This document shows positions 19,801 to 29,814 of a stretch of 64,000 nucleotides of DNA, piece by piece. The translations under genes and the position numbers were made by a program. This DNA comes from Alligator mississippiensis (taxonomy: Eukaryota; Chordata; Crocodylia; Alligatoridae). The notes under the pieces were generated by a model. That model ran no database searches. It was not told the origin of the DNA and worked only from the letters and a program-made list of their open reading frames with translations. The number at the start of each line of letters is the position of its first letter. Position 1 is the first letter of the stretch. The stretch covers positions 21,832,501 through 21,896,500 of the forward strand of contig NC_081835.1 of assembly GCF_030867095.1 (NCBI RefSeq), given 5' to 3'.

Positions 19801-20066
19801 CAGGGATGTTAAACTTATCAGGCCACCCAGCCTGGTTGAATGGTGTCTACAGGCCAGATTGGGCCAATAGGCTCTCTCTGTTTGCCAGGTCCAGCACACG
19901 GGGCTGCTCTGGTGCGAGCATTACATGCGCCAGACCCATACCTGCATGCTGCGTGCAGGTCCTGTGCAGTGTGCGTTGGATCCGGCCCTGCATGCCATGG
20001 TCTGAAACCTAGGTATTGCAGTGCAGGATAGATCCAGCCGCCCCTGCCGGATCTTTCACACCCCTA
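19801..20066. mobile_element. hAT MITE (CAGGGRTGT ends)
   Basis: Begins CAGGGATGTTAAAC and ends GATCTTTCACACCCCTA, the usual inverted ends of this hAT MITE group. The flanking octamers ACTTAAAG and ACTTTGAG agree at 6 of 8 positions, as expected of an aged 8-bp hAT target duplication. Confidence 0.75.
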
Positions 20067-20116
20067 ACTTTGAGTATTCAATAGTGAACAAGGGTCAGTG
20101 AATCAAGTGACATAAC

Positions 20117-22413
20117 CAGGGATACTGGTTTTCTCTGATTTAAAAATTGCAAATTCTCTGATTAAAAACCCAAAATCTGTGATAAAAATTAAAGACCCCC
20201 CACAGCCCCTCCCAGTGCTGCTGGTGCCCCGCACTCCCACCTCATAGCCTCAATAGCCCCTCTGCTGCCCCTCGCAACAGCCCCCCAGACCCACAGACAT
20301 GCAGATATACTGACACTGACACCCACCCCAGCAGGTAAGTGTGTGTGTAGGGGGAAGGGGCAGGGGAAAGGGAAGGTACTGGGGGAGTAGATCAAGTAGG
20401 GGGGGGAAATGTGCCCACTCCCAGGAGCCGGGCTGGGGGGTGAGGGCAGGGGTGACATTCCGTGGGCCACACATGCCGGCCGGCCTGACAGGAGGTTCGC
20501 CACCGCAATTCTGCCACTGCGCCCTGCGCTACCATCCCACAGCCACCTGAATGGCTTTGTGGGCAAGTGGTGCAGGGCACGGCTGCAGCAGTGCTGTGGC
20601 AACCACCGTGTGCAAGCCACATATGTGCTGCCCGGCTGGGGGGGGGGTGAAACGGGGCTTGCATTCAGTGGCATGCCCCACAACCAGCTACACGGCTCTG
20701 CGGTGGTGTCTGCATGCAGGGTGGGGGGGCTTTGCGGGCAAGCGCTGCCACCACGGAGCCATGCCTTTGCCCCTAGATTCTAGAGGTAAGTGGGGCTCGG
20801 GGGCTGTGGGGCAGGGCTGGGGAAGATGGTTTGGGGGCTGAGGGAGTGGGGGGTGCTGCCGGCCCCAGGTGGCACATCACAGCTGGGAGCAGGGCCAGGG
20901 GGTGAGGGCAGGAGTGCCCCTCTACAGGGGGCTTTGCAGGCAAGTGATACAAGGTGCAGTGTAGTGGTGGCTGCCATGTGCAGGTTGCACACATGCTGCC
21001 AGGCCTGCTGCCCAGGGGAGGGGGAGATAGAAGCTGGCATGTAGCCAGAGCACAGCTCCATGGCCAGCTCTGCAGCCGTGGCAAGGGACGGGGGGACAGG
21101 GGCTTGGGCTTGCATGTGGCGCTGCCGCTGATGCTTACTTGGAGGCCTGTTATGGCGGTGACAGCCGCAACCTCCAAAACCTGCCGCTGCCGCCACAGAG
21201 CTCTGCCCGGAGCTGTGCGGCCGGGCAGCAGCGTGGTGGTGGCTGGGCGGCATGCAGCCATCCCCACCACCACCCCACACCGTGATGCTGCCACACAGCT
21301 CCGAGCACGGCTCTGAAGCGACAGCAGGAGGTTTTGAAGGCAGAGGCAGTCACCGCTGGCACAGGCAGCCGCTGCCACTTGCCTGTGGGGCTGCCCGTGC
21401 CAGCAGTGACGGCCGCTGCATACAAAACCTCCTGCTGCCAGTGCGGAGCTGTGCAGCTGGCGGCAGCGGTGCAGCACAGGGTTGTGGTGGCCAGGCAGCA
21501 CGCAGCCATTCCCATCCCCAACACCACCCTGCACAGTGCTGCTGCCACTGGCTGTGCAGCTCTGAGCGCAGCTCCACGGTGGCAGCAGGAGGTTTTGTAT
21601 GCAGCAGCCATCCGTGCCAGTGGTGACTGTCTCTGCCTCCATAATCTCCCGCTGCCACTGCGGAGCCGTGCTTGGAGCTGTGCGGCCAGAGGCAGTGGCA
21701 TAGGGTGGTGGGGATGGCTGTGTGCCATCCAGTCACCACCATGCTACCATCCAGCGGCCAGCCGCACAGCTCCAGGCATGGCTCCATGGTGGCAGCGGGA
21801 GGTTTTGGAGGTAGCAGCTGTCACCGCCATCACGGGTCTCCAGGTAAGTGGCAGCGCCGTATACAAGTGCCCCTGCGCCCCCATCCCTCGCCAAGGCTGC
21901 TGTGCTCCAGCCACGGAGCTGGCTGCAGCTGTGAGCTGGCCATGGAGCTGTGCTCCAGCTGCATGTCAGCCTCCATCTCCCCCTCCCCTGGGCAGCCATC
22001 GGGGCAGCATGTGTGCAGCCTGCACATAGCAGGCACCACCACACTGCGCCCCACATCACTTGCCTGCAAAGCCCCCTGCAGAGGGGCACCCCTGCCCTCA
22101 CCCCCTGGCCCTGCTCCCAGCTGCAATGTGCCACCTGGGGCTGGCAGCACCCCGCTGCTCCCTCAGACCCCAAACCATCTTCCCCAGCCCTCCCCCACAG
22201 CCTCACTTACCTCCATGCTACAGGGGCGAAGGGCGAGTGTGAGCATGAGCCCAGCCTTGGCTGCCTCAGAGACTCAGGCTCCACCCTCCCCCCGCTTTGA
22301 AAAAGCGAAGAATCCGCAGATTTCTCTGCTAAAAAGAGAAATCCACATTTTCTCCGATTAAAAATAGGGAATCTGTGGTTTTTTCCGTGGGAAGCGGAAA
22401 ACCCAGATCTCTG
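20117..22413. mobile_element. 2.3-kb hAT-type element made of nested and tandem palindromes
   Basis: Ends CAGGGATACTGGTTTTC and the inverse of AAAACCCAGATCTCTG form diverged TIRs; flanks GACATAAC and GGCATAAT match at 6 of 8, fitting an old hAT duplication. AT-rich terminal arms (20,117-20,200 and 22,290-22,413) contain TCTCTGATT / AATCGGAGA pairs. Inside, a large inverted repeat joins about 20,775-21,130 with 21,840-22,215. Its centre (21,130-21,830) holds three consecutive hairpin units of about 200-250 bp, each flanked by CAAAACCTCCTGCTGCC or its inverse. Long open frames on both strands (up to 289 codons) come from the GC-rich symmetry; no protein family was recognised. Confidence 0.72.
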
Positions 22414-22639
22414 GGCATAATTTACTCAGTACTAGGCAAACAATCAACATTAAATATCTTAATCTATTAAAGATACAGAAAACAAAGGGAGAACAGGTAA
22501 ACTGATAAGAGTTTTTCATTTTTACAATAGCCCTTATTCCCTGTCCAACAGTTGCAGAAGTATTTATTCTGTGGTAAAAATGGTTTCAGAGAGTTGCTGT
22601 GCAACACTAAGCTGTTAAACATGGAGTTTTTGAGACTGC

Positions 22640-23300
22640 TTGTTTAGGCAAACACCAGGAGTGGGTGCAGTGGTGCAGCTGCATCCCCCTTTTAAATTGG
22701 ATCACACCCTGGGAGTCTCTGGGGGCTTTTTTAAAACGTCACATCCCCTCCTTCCCCTTCCTGCTCAGAGGCACATCCCTACCTCTCCCCTTTCTCTCTC
22801 CCCCAGCTGCTGCTTAGAGGCAGTCCCCTCCCATCCACTTTTCCGCCTTTCCCCACCTGCTGCTACTGCTTTCCCCATTGTCCCAGGGCCAGGGAAGCTT
22901 CAAAGCCGGGTTGTGCAGGGATGGGGTCAGCTGGGAACACTGACAACAGCAGAAGTGATGGGGGTGAGGGGCAGTGTTTCTTCTTCCTGTGACTGCTCCT
23001 GCACCTCTTGCTGTTGCTGTTCCAGCTGAGCCCTGCTGCCTCGTAGTCCAGCTGGAGTAGGCAGGAATGGCTTTGAAGCTTCCTCTGCAGAGGACAGCAG
23101 GGAAGGCAGTAGCAGCAGGCAGGGAAGAGAAGGGGACTGCCTCTGAGCACAAAGGGGAAGAGGGGATTTTTACGCACTTTGGGAACTTTAAAAAGTCCCA
23201 AGATGTTCCAGGCATAGTCTTCCCGCACTGGTGGGTTGAGGGCAAAGGGGAGTGGGGAGGAGAGTGGGAGTAGTGGTGCATGCAACGACCCCTGCTGTGA
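22640..23300. repeat. GC-rich foldback repeat
   Basis: Stretches near 22,740-22,790 (CTTTTTTAAAA; TGCTCAGAGGCA) are inverted near 23,125-23,200 (TGCCTCTGAGCA; TTTAAAAAGTCCC). Pyrimidine-rich CCTTCCCC runs on the left face GGGGAAGAGGGG on the right. The element is probably non-autonomous with unclear ends. The open frames on both strands are symmetric shadows. Confidence 0.55.
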
Positions 23301-24602
23301 AGATAGATAGCTGGTCCCGCATACTACTTTGCCAAATCCTGGATCCAGCCCTGTCAAACACAGTAGAAAATTTGGGACAAAGATGGGAAATGTGGTGATA
23401 AGGATATACAGAAGAGTGAGAGTCAAACAAGGTATTACACATTTTGAAATATAAATCGAGTAGTTATACAAAAAAACCCCAAATCTGTCAGAGTCTTGTC
23501 TACTAGAGAAAGGGTCTCATTCTGTCATACAGTCCTTGAAGGGGAAGAAAAGGTTAGTTTGGTTGTTGAATTTTGAGTTGGCTGCTATGAGAATTTTTTC
23601 CCCCTGCTCTTGATGAAATGGACAGATGCAAAGAGGGATCTTGTTGACATTCTTTGGATAAAAGTCAGTCACAGATGGATGCTCTGATCGGGCAAGACAG
23701 CCAGTGACACCTGTTGTTGTGGACCCAAGCTCACTTGCCTTTTCTGGGATGTCATCTGGTTGATCTGGTCTGCTGTACCAGTCATTTCGAATCTGGGCAG
23801 TGTCATTCCATCATATTGCTGCTCTTCAGTCTGTCTGGCAGTCTGTCTTGAGATTAAATGAAAAACAGAGATAGCATAGGAGAAAAATGATGGAAGATGG
23901 AAAGAGAGATGAGGAAATATAACAGGATCTCACATGTATCAGATTGGGTCTTTGCTGATTCAGTGCTTATGATTAGGTGTCCTCACCAGAATGTGGCTCT
24001 GGATGTCCCAGGGATCAAGATTCACCAACAAAGGACAACTTCTTCACAGCAGTTGCATTGCCATCAGCAGAGACAGTGACCATACCTTTCTTTAGATATT
24101 GCCTGATGCTAACTACTCCTAAAATACTCAACACAGAAATTTGCTTACCATTATTATTATTACCAAGACTGTCATAATTATTGCTTTACAACATCTACTT
24201 CCCATTCAACTGAATATTTACGTTTCAGATCAGTTTTGGCCAGGTTGAACCTTTCTGTTAGTTTCTGCCCATATTTCTAACCTTCCTCAATATACTTTGA
24301 ATCTTTTTTTCCCCCCACCTTACTAGTGTTCACAAGCCTCCCAATAGACAGCTATGCACAAATTAATTTACTTCTTGGTTATCTCCTTACTCAGATGCCC
24401 AATTAAAATAGTTAATAAGATTGGCCCTAATCTGAGTCTTTGCAACATCTCTGTAGATTTTTCCCTCAGCTTGGTGGCATGCCCCATATCATTGCTGTAT
24501 ATTATGACAGACCTTGATTTCCTGCACAAGCAATTAAGATTTGAACAGAGGAGATACGGGAGACTGAAGAAACTCTTGCAGTTAAGCTCACTTCCCAATA
24601 CA
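23300..24602. other. Intergenic, nothing recognised
   Basis: Mixed-composition sequence without TIRs, recognisable coding segments or clear tandem repeats. Short open frames have no support. Confidence 0.5.
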
Positions 24603-24674
24603 CAGACAAGGTTCCTTGGGTGAATCTGATATCTTTTATTAGACGAACACAGATGGTTGGGGAATAGTTATTAA

Positions 24675-24708
24675 GAAAGCTTTTGGGTTCAAAAACCCTT
24701 CGTCAGGC
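24675..24708 (-). ncRNA. Hammerhead-like motif, core G mutated
   Basis: Minus strand: CTGACGA, then 5-bp helix II GGGTT/AACCC with a TTTG loop, then AAAA in place of GAAA. The G12-equivalent, which is essential for catalysis in hammerheads, is lost, so cleavage activity is unlikely. It sits in the 3' terminus of the Penelope-like element in sense orientation. Confidence 0.55.
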
Positions 24709-24904
24709 TAAGGAAGTTTCAGCAGTTGGTGTGTGCTCTTCCTGGATGGAATGAAAAGTAAAGAAGCCAGCGCCTGGGCTGGTATGCATACAAGACAGGT
24801 AGTCAGTGAAAATATAGATTGAGGAGTCAATGGGTGAGAGACAAGCTGGGGGTGGCGGGGGGGAGAGAGAGAAGGGGGATGAAAGTGGAGAGATACCTGG
24901 GGAG

Positions 24905-25526
24905 TCAGATGTCAGGCAGGTTATAATGTGTCATAAATCCAATGTCTATATTTAGTCCATGATTTTTAGTATGCAGGAGGTTGATGAAGTGGAGTTCATA
25001 GGCTCGTCTCTGGGAAGTGTTTTGTAAGTTTCCTTTGAGGATCAGGACTGAGAGATTGGAGAGAAAGTGGTTTTCTTGTGAGAAATGTGCCCCCACAGGT
25101 AATTGGGTATTTCTGTCTTTGATAGATTTCTGGTGTGCGTTCATTCTGGTGCGCAGTTGTTGTTTGGTCTCTCCTGCGTATTTTCCATCAGGGCATTTGG
25201 ATGAGATATATTACGTTTCTGGAGGTGCAGCTGTAAGATCCAGGAATGCTGATGGCTCTGTTGTGGGGTGTAGTAATAGTGGGGGTGGTGGATATGTGTT
25301 GGCAGGTTTTGCATTTCTTGTCATGGCATGGTCTGGATCCTTTCAGTGTGTTTTGGGCTTGAGGAAGTTTGCTTCTGGTGATGAGGTTAGCGAGGTTCGG
25401 TGCTTGTTTGAAGGCTAGGATGGGTGGCTCTGGGAAGATCTTTTTAAGAATAGGGTCTCTTTCTAGTATGGGTTGCAATTGTTTGAGGATTTTCCTTACA
25501 GGTTCAAGGGAGGGGTGATATATCAT
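24905..25526 (-). pseudogene. Penelope-like ORF, C-terminal GIY-YIG endonuclease remnant
   Basis: Two overlapping-family frames: 25,188-25,526 ends in CHDKKCKTCQH (the zinc-binding linker of Penelope endonucleases) and SRNVIYLIQ (the first GIY-type strand). After a frameshift, 24,905-25,188 continues with DGKYAGETKQQLRTRMNAHQ (the YIG strand and following helix). The short CxxC segment usually between these strands is lost at the shift. The enzyme would normally nick target DNA for retrotransposition. It is non-functional here: no RT domain, frame broken. Confidence 0.85.
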
Positions 25527-25702
25527 AACCAGCAGTGTGTGATTTGTGGAGGTTTTTCTTCTGTACTGCAGCCTGTCTCATTGACTCCTCAATCTATATT
25601 CTCACTGACTACCTGTCTTGCATGCAGACCAGCCCAGCAGCTGGCTTCTTTACTTTTCATTCCATCCAGGAAGAGCACACACCAACTGCTGAAACTTCCT
25701 TA

Positions 25703-25736
25703 GCCTGACGAAAGGTTTTTCAACCTGAAAGCTTGC
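25703..25736 (+). ncRNA. Hammerhead ribozyme-like motif in inverted 5' terminus
   Basis: Plus strand: CTGACGA, 5-bp helix II AGGTT/AACCT with TTTC loop, GAAA, then GC-TT-GC mini helix III and a UH site. The conserved core is complete. It lies antisense to the element's ORF because the 5' terminus is inverted. Helix I cannot be recognised in the flanks. Confidence 0.6.
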
Positions 25737-26546
25737 TTAATAACTATTCTCCAACCATTTGGGTTGGTCTAATAAAAGATATCAGATTCACCCAAGGAAC
25801 CTTGTCTGCCTATGTCCTTAGATCAGCATGGCTACAACCTACACACCTTCCCAATACACCACATTCCAATGAGGTGGTTTTGACCAATGATTTGTCATTG
25901 TCATGGATCCTCTAACAATGTTCTCAGGGCAGCGCCTCCTCTCCATGTGTTGGCATATTGCTGGGGTGAGAGCTGCCTCAGAGCAGTGCTCTATAGTTAC
26001 GGGACCATATTATTTTTAAGGAAATCCAGGACACTGCCGTCCCACCCCCATCAGCAGCGCGGCTGCAGGCAGAGGCAGGAGCCCAAGGCGCAGTCTGTGG
26101 GGGAGGTGGACAGGCAGGCAACCACTACTGTGTGGGAGCAAGGTGGGCAGACTGCAGCGGTGCGCAGCCCAGCCTACCCCATGCCTTCAATCACTGCTCA
26201 GGAGAGACTGAGTCAGGCAGGCACAGGTGATATCAATGGTGTCTGTCTGCCCTCCTGCCTGGTGCACCAGGCTGCTTTGCCCCTCTGCTGGACTGTGCCC
26301 CACACCCCTGCCTGCCTGCCTCTCCCTTTGCCTGCAGCAGCCAATTCTGGGACTTTTCTTTCATTTTTAACCAACTGGCTACAACCTGGGATGGTCTATG
26401 AAATCTGGGACTGTCCCAGCCAAACTGAGATGTATGGTCATGCTATAGTAGCAATCCTTGGATTCATAGGTACTGACTCTGTAGGTGCTCTGGGGCTCAA
26501 GCACCCATGAACCATGGCCATTTTTGTTTTATGATAGATCTCAGGC

Positions 26547-26861
26547 TGCTTGCAGATGTTAAAAAGACAAAATGCGCTTTACAGGGAGAAGCAGCACATT
26601 ATAGTACTTCAACCTGGCTCTGTAAAGATGGGGTGCTTCAGTGGAGCTTTTTGGTGCCTTCAGCTAATGCTGATTCAATCAGCTATTAGATAAAAGCACC
26701 AAAAAAGCCCCACTAAGGTGCTCGATCTTTACAGATGCTGCAGAGTCGGGTTGGAGTAATGACCTGCCTCTTCTGGGCACCTGCAGGGCTCAGTGTAGGA
26801 ACAAACTGGATTTAAAGTAAAGCACTTTTTTTTTTTTTTTTTTTTTTAATGTTTGCAAGCA
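26547..26861. mobile_element. MITE with TGCTTGCA ends and long central palindrome
   Basis: TGCTTGCAGATGTT at the left pairs with AATGTTTGCAAGCA at the right. Within it, about 26,619-26,736 is a long imperfect palindrome (TCTGTAAAGAT outside; AGCTTTTTGGTGCC inside). A T-run of about 20 lies in the right arm. Confidence 0.65.
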
Positions 26862-28330
26862 CCCGCAGGCAAAAACCAAAGTTGGTGCCTATGCTTGGAT
26901 TGTTGCTGCTGCTTAGTACTTTGTAAACAGGTCAGTCTTCAACCTGTCCCCTGTGACTTTACAGAAAATGTCATAAAAGGTTTTTGTTTGTTTCATGGAA
27001 TACTTTGTGTAAGTCTTCCCTGAAATCATGAGTAATACATCATGGCTGTTATCGATCCCTGTCAATACTGGTACAATAGTGTAGGGGGTTGGTTTTGTGT
27101 TTTGAGCTATAATGCATTTGCCACAATTCTTCTGGGGAGATGTATGATGTTATGGCTCTTTGATTAAAATGGACTGTGTATGCTAAGGTATGGAGATCCC
27201 CTGGGCAGTCTTTCAAGAGCAGTTGCCTTCTCTTCTCCTCTTACCTCTTCTCTTTGTGGGCTGTGTAAAGCCATTCGGGCAGAAAAGGTTTGTGGAGGAC
27301 ACAGAGAAAGAGATATAGCCCTAAATCTTTCATGTTTTCAAAGTGTATTCTTTCTTCAAGATTCCATATTTAGTGTTCTCACCAGCAGACTCATGTGATA
27401 GGTTGGTGCTTCTGTGTTTAATAAAATAGCAAAATTTCCATTCTTTCTTTCTGCCAGCTGGTGGCAGTACAGTTTCAAGCATCTCCAGCAAAACCATGAT
27501 TTTGCTATGGAGATATATTTTTGGAGCCAGTCTATAAAACCATTTTTAAAAAATGGATTGAAATATCAATGAATATCTCACAATCTTCCAGATTATTTAG
27601 TTAGTTATTGCTAATGTTTTATATATAAAATACCAGCAATTTTCTACTTTTCAGACATATAGGAAGGAAGGAAAAGTTCCTGTTTCGAAGATATTAAGAT
27701 GCTTTTAAAGTGTTACTGTCTAAAGAATGTCAGTCTAATGTTACCCAAATGGCTACACACTTTGCCTCTTTTGCAGAAATACCTCCCCAGCCATAAAAAT
27801 GGCAGTTTTCCTGTCAGATAATATCATGAAGGGGATTGGTATAAAACTTTTACATACTTTCTTTTATTCTTCTGTTGCTTTGTGCTGTTGCTCTATATCT
27901 ATTTTATCTATATCCACTTTTTCTACAAGAGCAGGTTCAGTAGGTCTCATGGCCTTATGCTTCCTTTAATAGGATAGATAGAGCAAGATGTAGATCGAAA
28001 GAGACCTTTGACATGTCAGAATAGGAAGGATGAGCAAGCTACTGGACTGGACCTGCTTGTTTGATATTTAGTAGGACAGGAAGCATAGTCATTGCAAGAC
28101 TGAATAGTAGGTTCCAAGAAAAGGTAGCTGATTATTCTTGCTGCATAATTTCCAGTCTTCCGTACAGTTTAGAACTGCTTTTCTACAAGGTGATGGTTCT
28201 CTTATGTAATGATGATCGAATATGGCTTATGACATACGTGTCATTGCTTTTGTCATTTAAAAAATAACCCTACTTTTTGTGCACCATTTAGGGAACTTGT
28301 ACTGGATAGAACAGAACCAAAAGGTTTCAG
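26862..28330. other. Intergenic AT-rich DNA, nothing recognised
   Basis: No TIRs, LINE fragments or protein-family matches were found. Small open frames lack support. Confidence 0.5.
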
Positions 28331-28427
28331 AGGGTGCATCTACATGTGCCATTAGGGTGATGTGATAAACTCCAGTGCAGTTTGTGCTGGAGTTTATAAC
28401 GGTGCTTTAATGTTACATGTAGATGCT
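28331..28427. mobile_element. Tiny MITE (GCATCTACATGT ends)
   Basis: GTGCATCTACATGTGCCATT on the left and the inverse TAATGTTACATGTAGATGC on the right enclose a perfect inner stem TAAACTCCAG / CTGGAGTTTA. It folds fully into a hairpin of about 97 nt. Confidence 0.7.
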
Positions 28428-28548
28428 CAAACTGCTGTAGCCCAGAGCACATGAGCAGACATTGCACCCGGGACTGCAGCAGTTTGAGCCAGGGCAGAGA
28501 AGCCCCAGCTGGCAAGGAGCCTGGGGGGTCGGCCTCAGGCTCTGGGAG

Positions 28549-28596
28549 AATCGTAGAAAATTAGGGTTGGAAGGGACCTCAGGAATTCATCTAGTT
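28549..28596 (-). mobile_element. CR1 3'-terminal fragment
   Basis: AGGGTTGGAAGGGACCTCAG is the CR1 3' signature. Only about 48 bp remain before a hAT MITE end begins at 28,597. Confidence 0.65.
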
Positions 28597-28745
28597 CAGG
28601 GGTGTCCAACCTTTTTGAATGTGAGGCCAGATCACGACCTTTTTATCACCCAGTGGGCCAGCGAGCCATATTCAAAGACGTCACAGGAAGTGGTATCATA
28701 TCAGGAAGTGATGTTACGTGACCTTTGACACCAGTGAAGTTACAG
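28597..28745. mobile_element. hAT MITE left part (CAGGGGTGTCCAACC)
   Basis: CAGGGGTGTCCAACCTTTTT is the standard end of a widespread hAT MITE group. GGCCAGATCACGACC and GGGCCAGCGAGCC follow as in that group. The right end is not found; the sequence runs into the Tx1 remnant. Confidence 0.6.
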
Positions 28746-28903
28746 GGGTTGACATGGTGCTGGTTGACATGGCATGCATGCCCGGGTTGACATGGTGCTG
28801 CAGGAGCCACTTGGCTACAACTGGGTTGACCTGGTGCAGGAGGCCAAAGAAGGGCTGCAGGGCCAAGGCATACAGGTGGCCTGACAGCGGGTAGGCTTGA
28901 CAC

Positions 28904-29227
28904 TGTGGAAGAAACAAGCTTCACTCTGTTGTTTAGTCAGAAGTTGTTAGAGACCCTTTATTTACAAGCAGCTGCGGGGGGGGGCGGGGTGCTGAGCCTC
29001 TCCACCACAGACAATCAAAGCAAACCTTTTATATGTTTCAATTTCAGGTCACATGACACAAGATATAACAAGCTGAACAGAGAACTAGTTGGAACCAGAA
29101 AGCTGCAAGGGCGGGAAAACTACGGTTTGACCTATTGACCTCATAGGTCTGCTCAGTGTTTATGGAAAATTCCACAAAGCACTTCTTAGAAAGAAATTAA
29201 GGCCTGGGGTTTTCTTCTTCTACAACA
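28904..29227 (-). mobile_element. Small solo LTR (about 324 bp) inside the Tx1 LINE
   Basis: On the minus strand it begins TGTTGTAGAAGAAG and ends TTGTTTCTTCCACA, giving TG...CA termini. A polyadenylation signal (TAAATAAAGGGTCTCT) lies near the 3' end, as in retroviral R-U5. The interior is short and AT-balanced. The flanking pentamers do not match well, so the duplication has decayed. Its position is fixed by the interruption of the Tx1 RT frame. Confidence 0.7.
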
Positions 29228-29814
29228 TACCCCTTACCTAAACGGGATGGCTCCATCAGGGTCCCGTTGAGCTTGACCAAACACTCTGCAGAGGTGTACA
29301 GCACATGGAGAGCCCACACGAAGTGGGGCCTGAAGCCAAAGGCCTGCAGCATCCCTGTGAGGTACCCATGATCCACCCTGTTGAATGCTTTCTCCTGGTC
29401 CAGGGACAGGAGGGTGAAAGACAGGCCCTCCCAGCACACCAGCTCCAGGGGGTCCCAAACCAGGTACAGGCTGTTGAAGATGGAACGGCCAGGCACTGTG
29501 TGCATCTGGTCAGGATGGATCACATCCGCCAGTACAGACTGCAGGCAAAGCAAGCCGGCCTTCATTGCCATCTTATAGTCCATGCAAAGGAGAGAAGTGG
29601 GATGCCAGTTCCTCAGATTGTGAGGATCCCCCTTCTTCGGCAGGAGGGTCAACATGGCCCTCCAGCACAACAAGGGGCACTCCCCACTTCCTTCAGATTC
29701 AGCCCAGACTGCAGCAAAATCTGGGCCAAGGGCATCCCAGAAGGCCGGGTAGAACTCCGCAGTCAGCTTAATGCCTGATGCCTTGCTGCCAGGCATCAGA
29801 CAGAAGGCGGCCAA
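29228..29814 (-). pseudogene. Tx1 LINE reverse transcriptase fragment
   Basis: About 195 codons are open up to the LTR boundary, covering the fingers and palm up to but not including the catalytic FADD-type box: LRNWHPTSLL, VPGRSIFNSLYLV, LDQEKAFNRVDHG, LYTSAECLVKLNGTL. The frame runs a few residues into the LTR and stops. The continuing PLSGHLYALA motif appears on the other side of the LTR, so the LTR entered an already existing RT gene. Confidence 0.85.

Larger units (their letters stand above)
24603..25850 (-). mobile_element. Penelope-like element with inverted terminal repeats
   Basis: A terminal segment of about 230 bp (24,603-24,835) recurs in inverted orientation at about 25,575-25,808. 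Both include ATATCTTTTATTAGACGAAC-type sequence, a hammerhead-like core and CTTCCTGGATGGAATGAAAA or its complement. Between them, on the minus strand, is a truncated and frameshifted GIY-YIG endonuclease end of the Penelope ORF. The reverse transcriptase part is missing. Inverted termini and 5' truncation are both known for this class. Confidence 0.85.

Noticed and set aside
20773..21642. Longest open frame in the window (289 codons, minus)
   Set aside because: It lies in the palindromic GC-rich core of a hAT-type element; matching open frames occur on the opposite strand because of the symmetry. No domain and no splice or promoter context.
28462..28728. Small plus-strand ORF overlapping a CR1 tail and a hAT end
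   Set aside because: It is composed of transposon fragments in antisense; no gene evidence.
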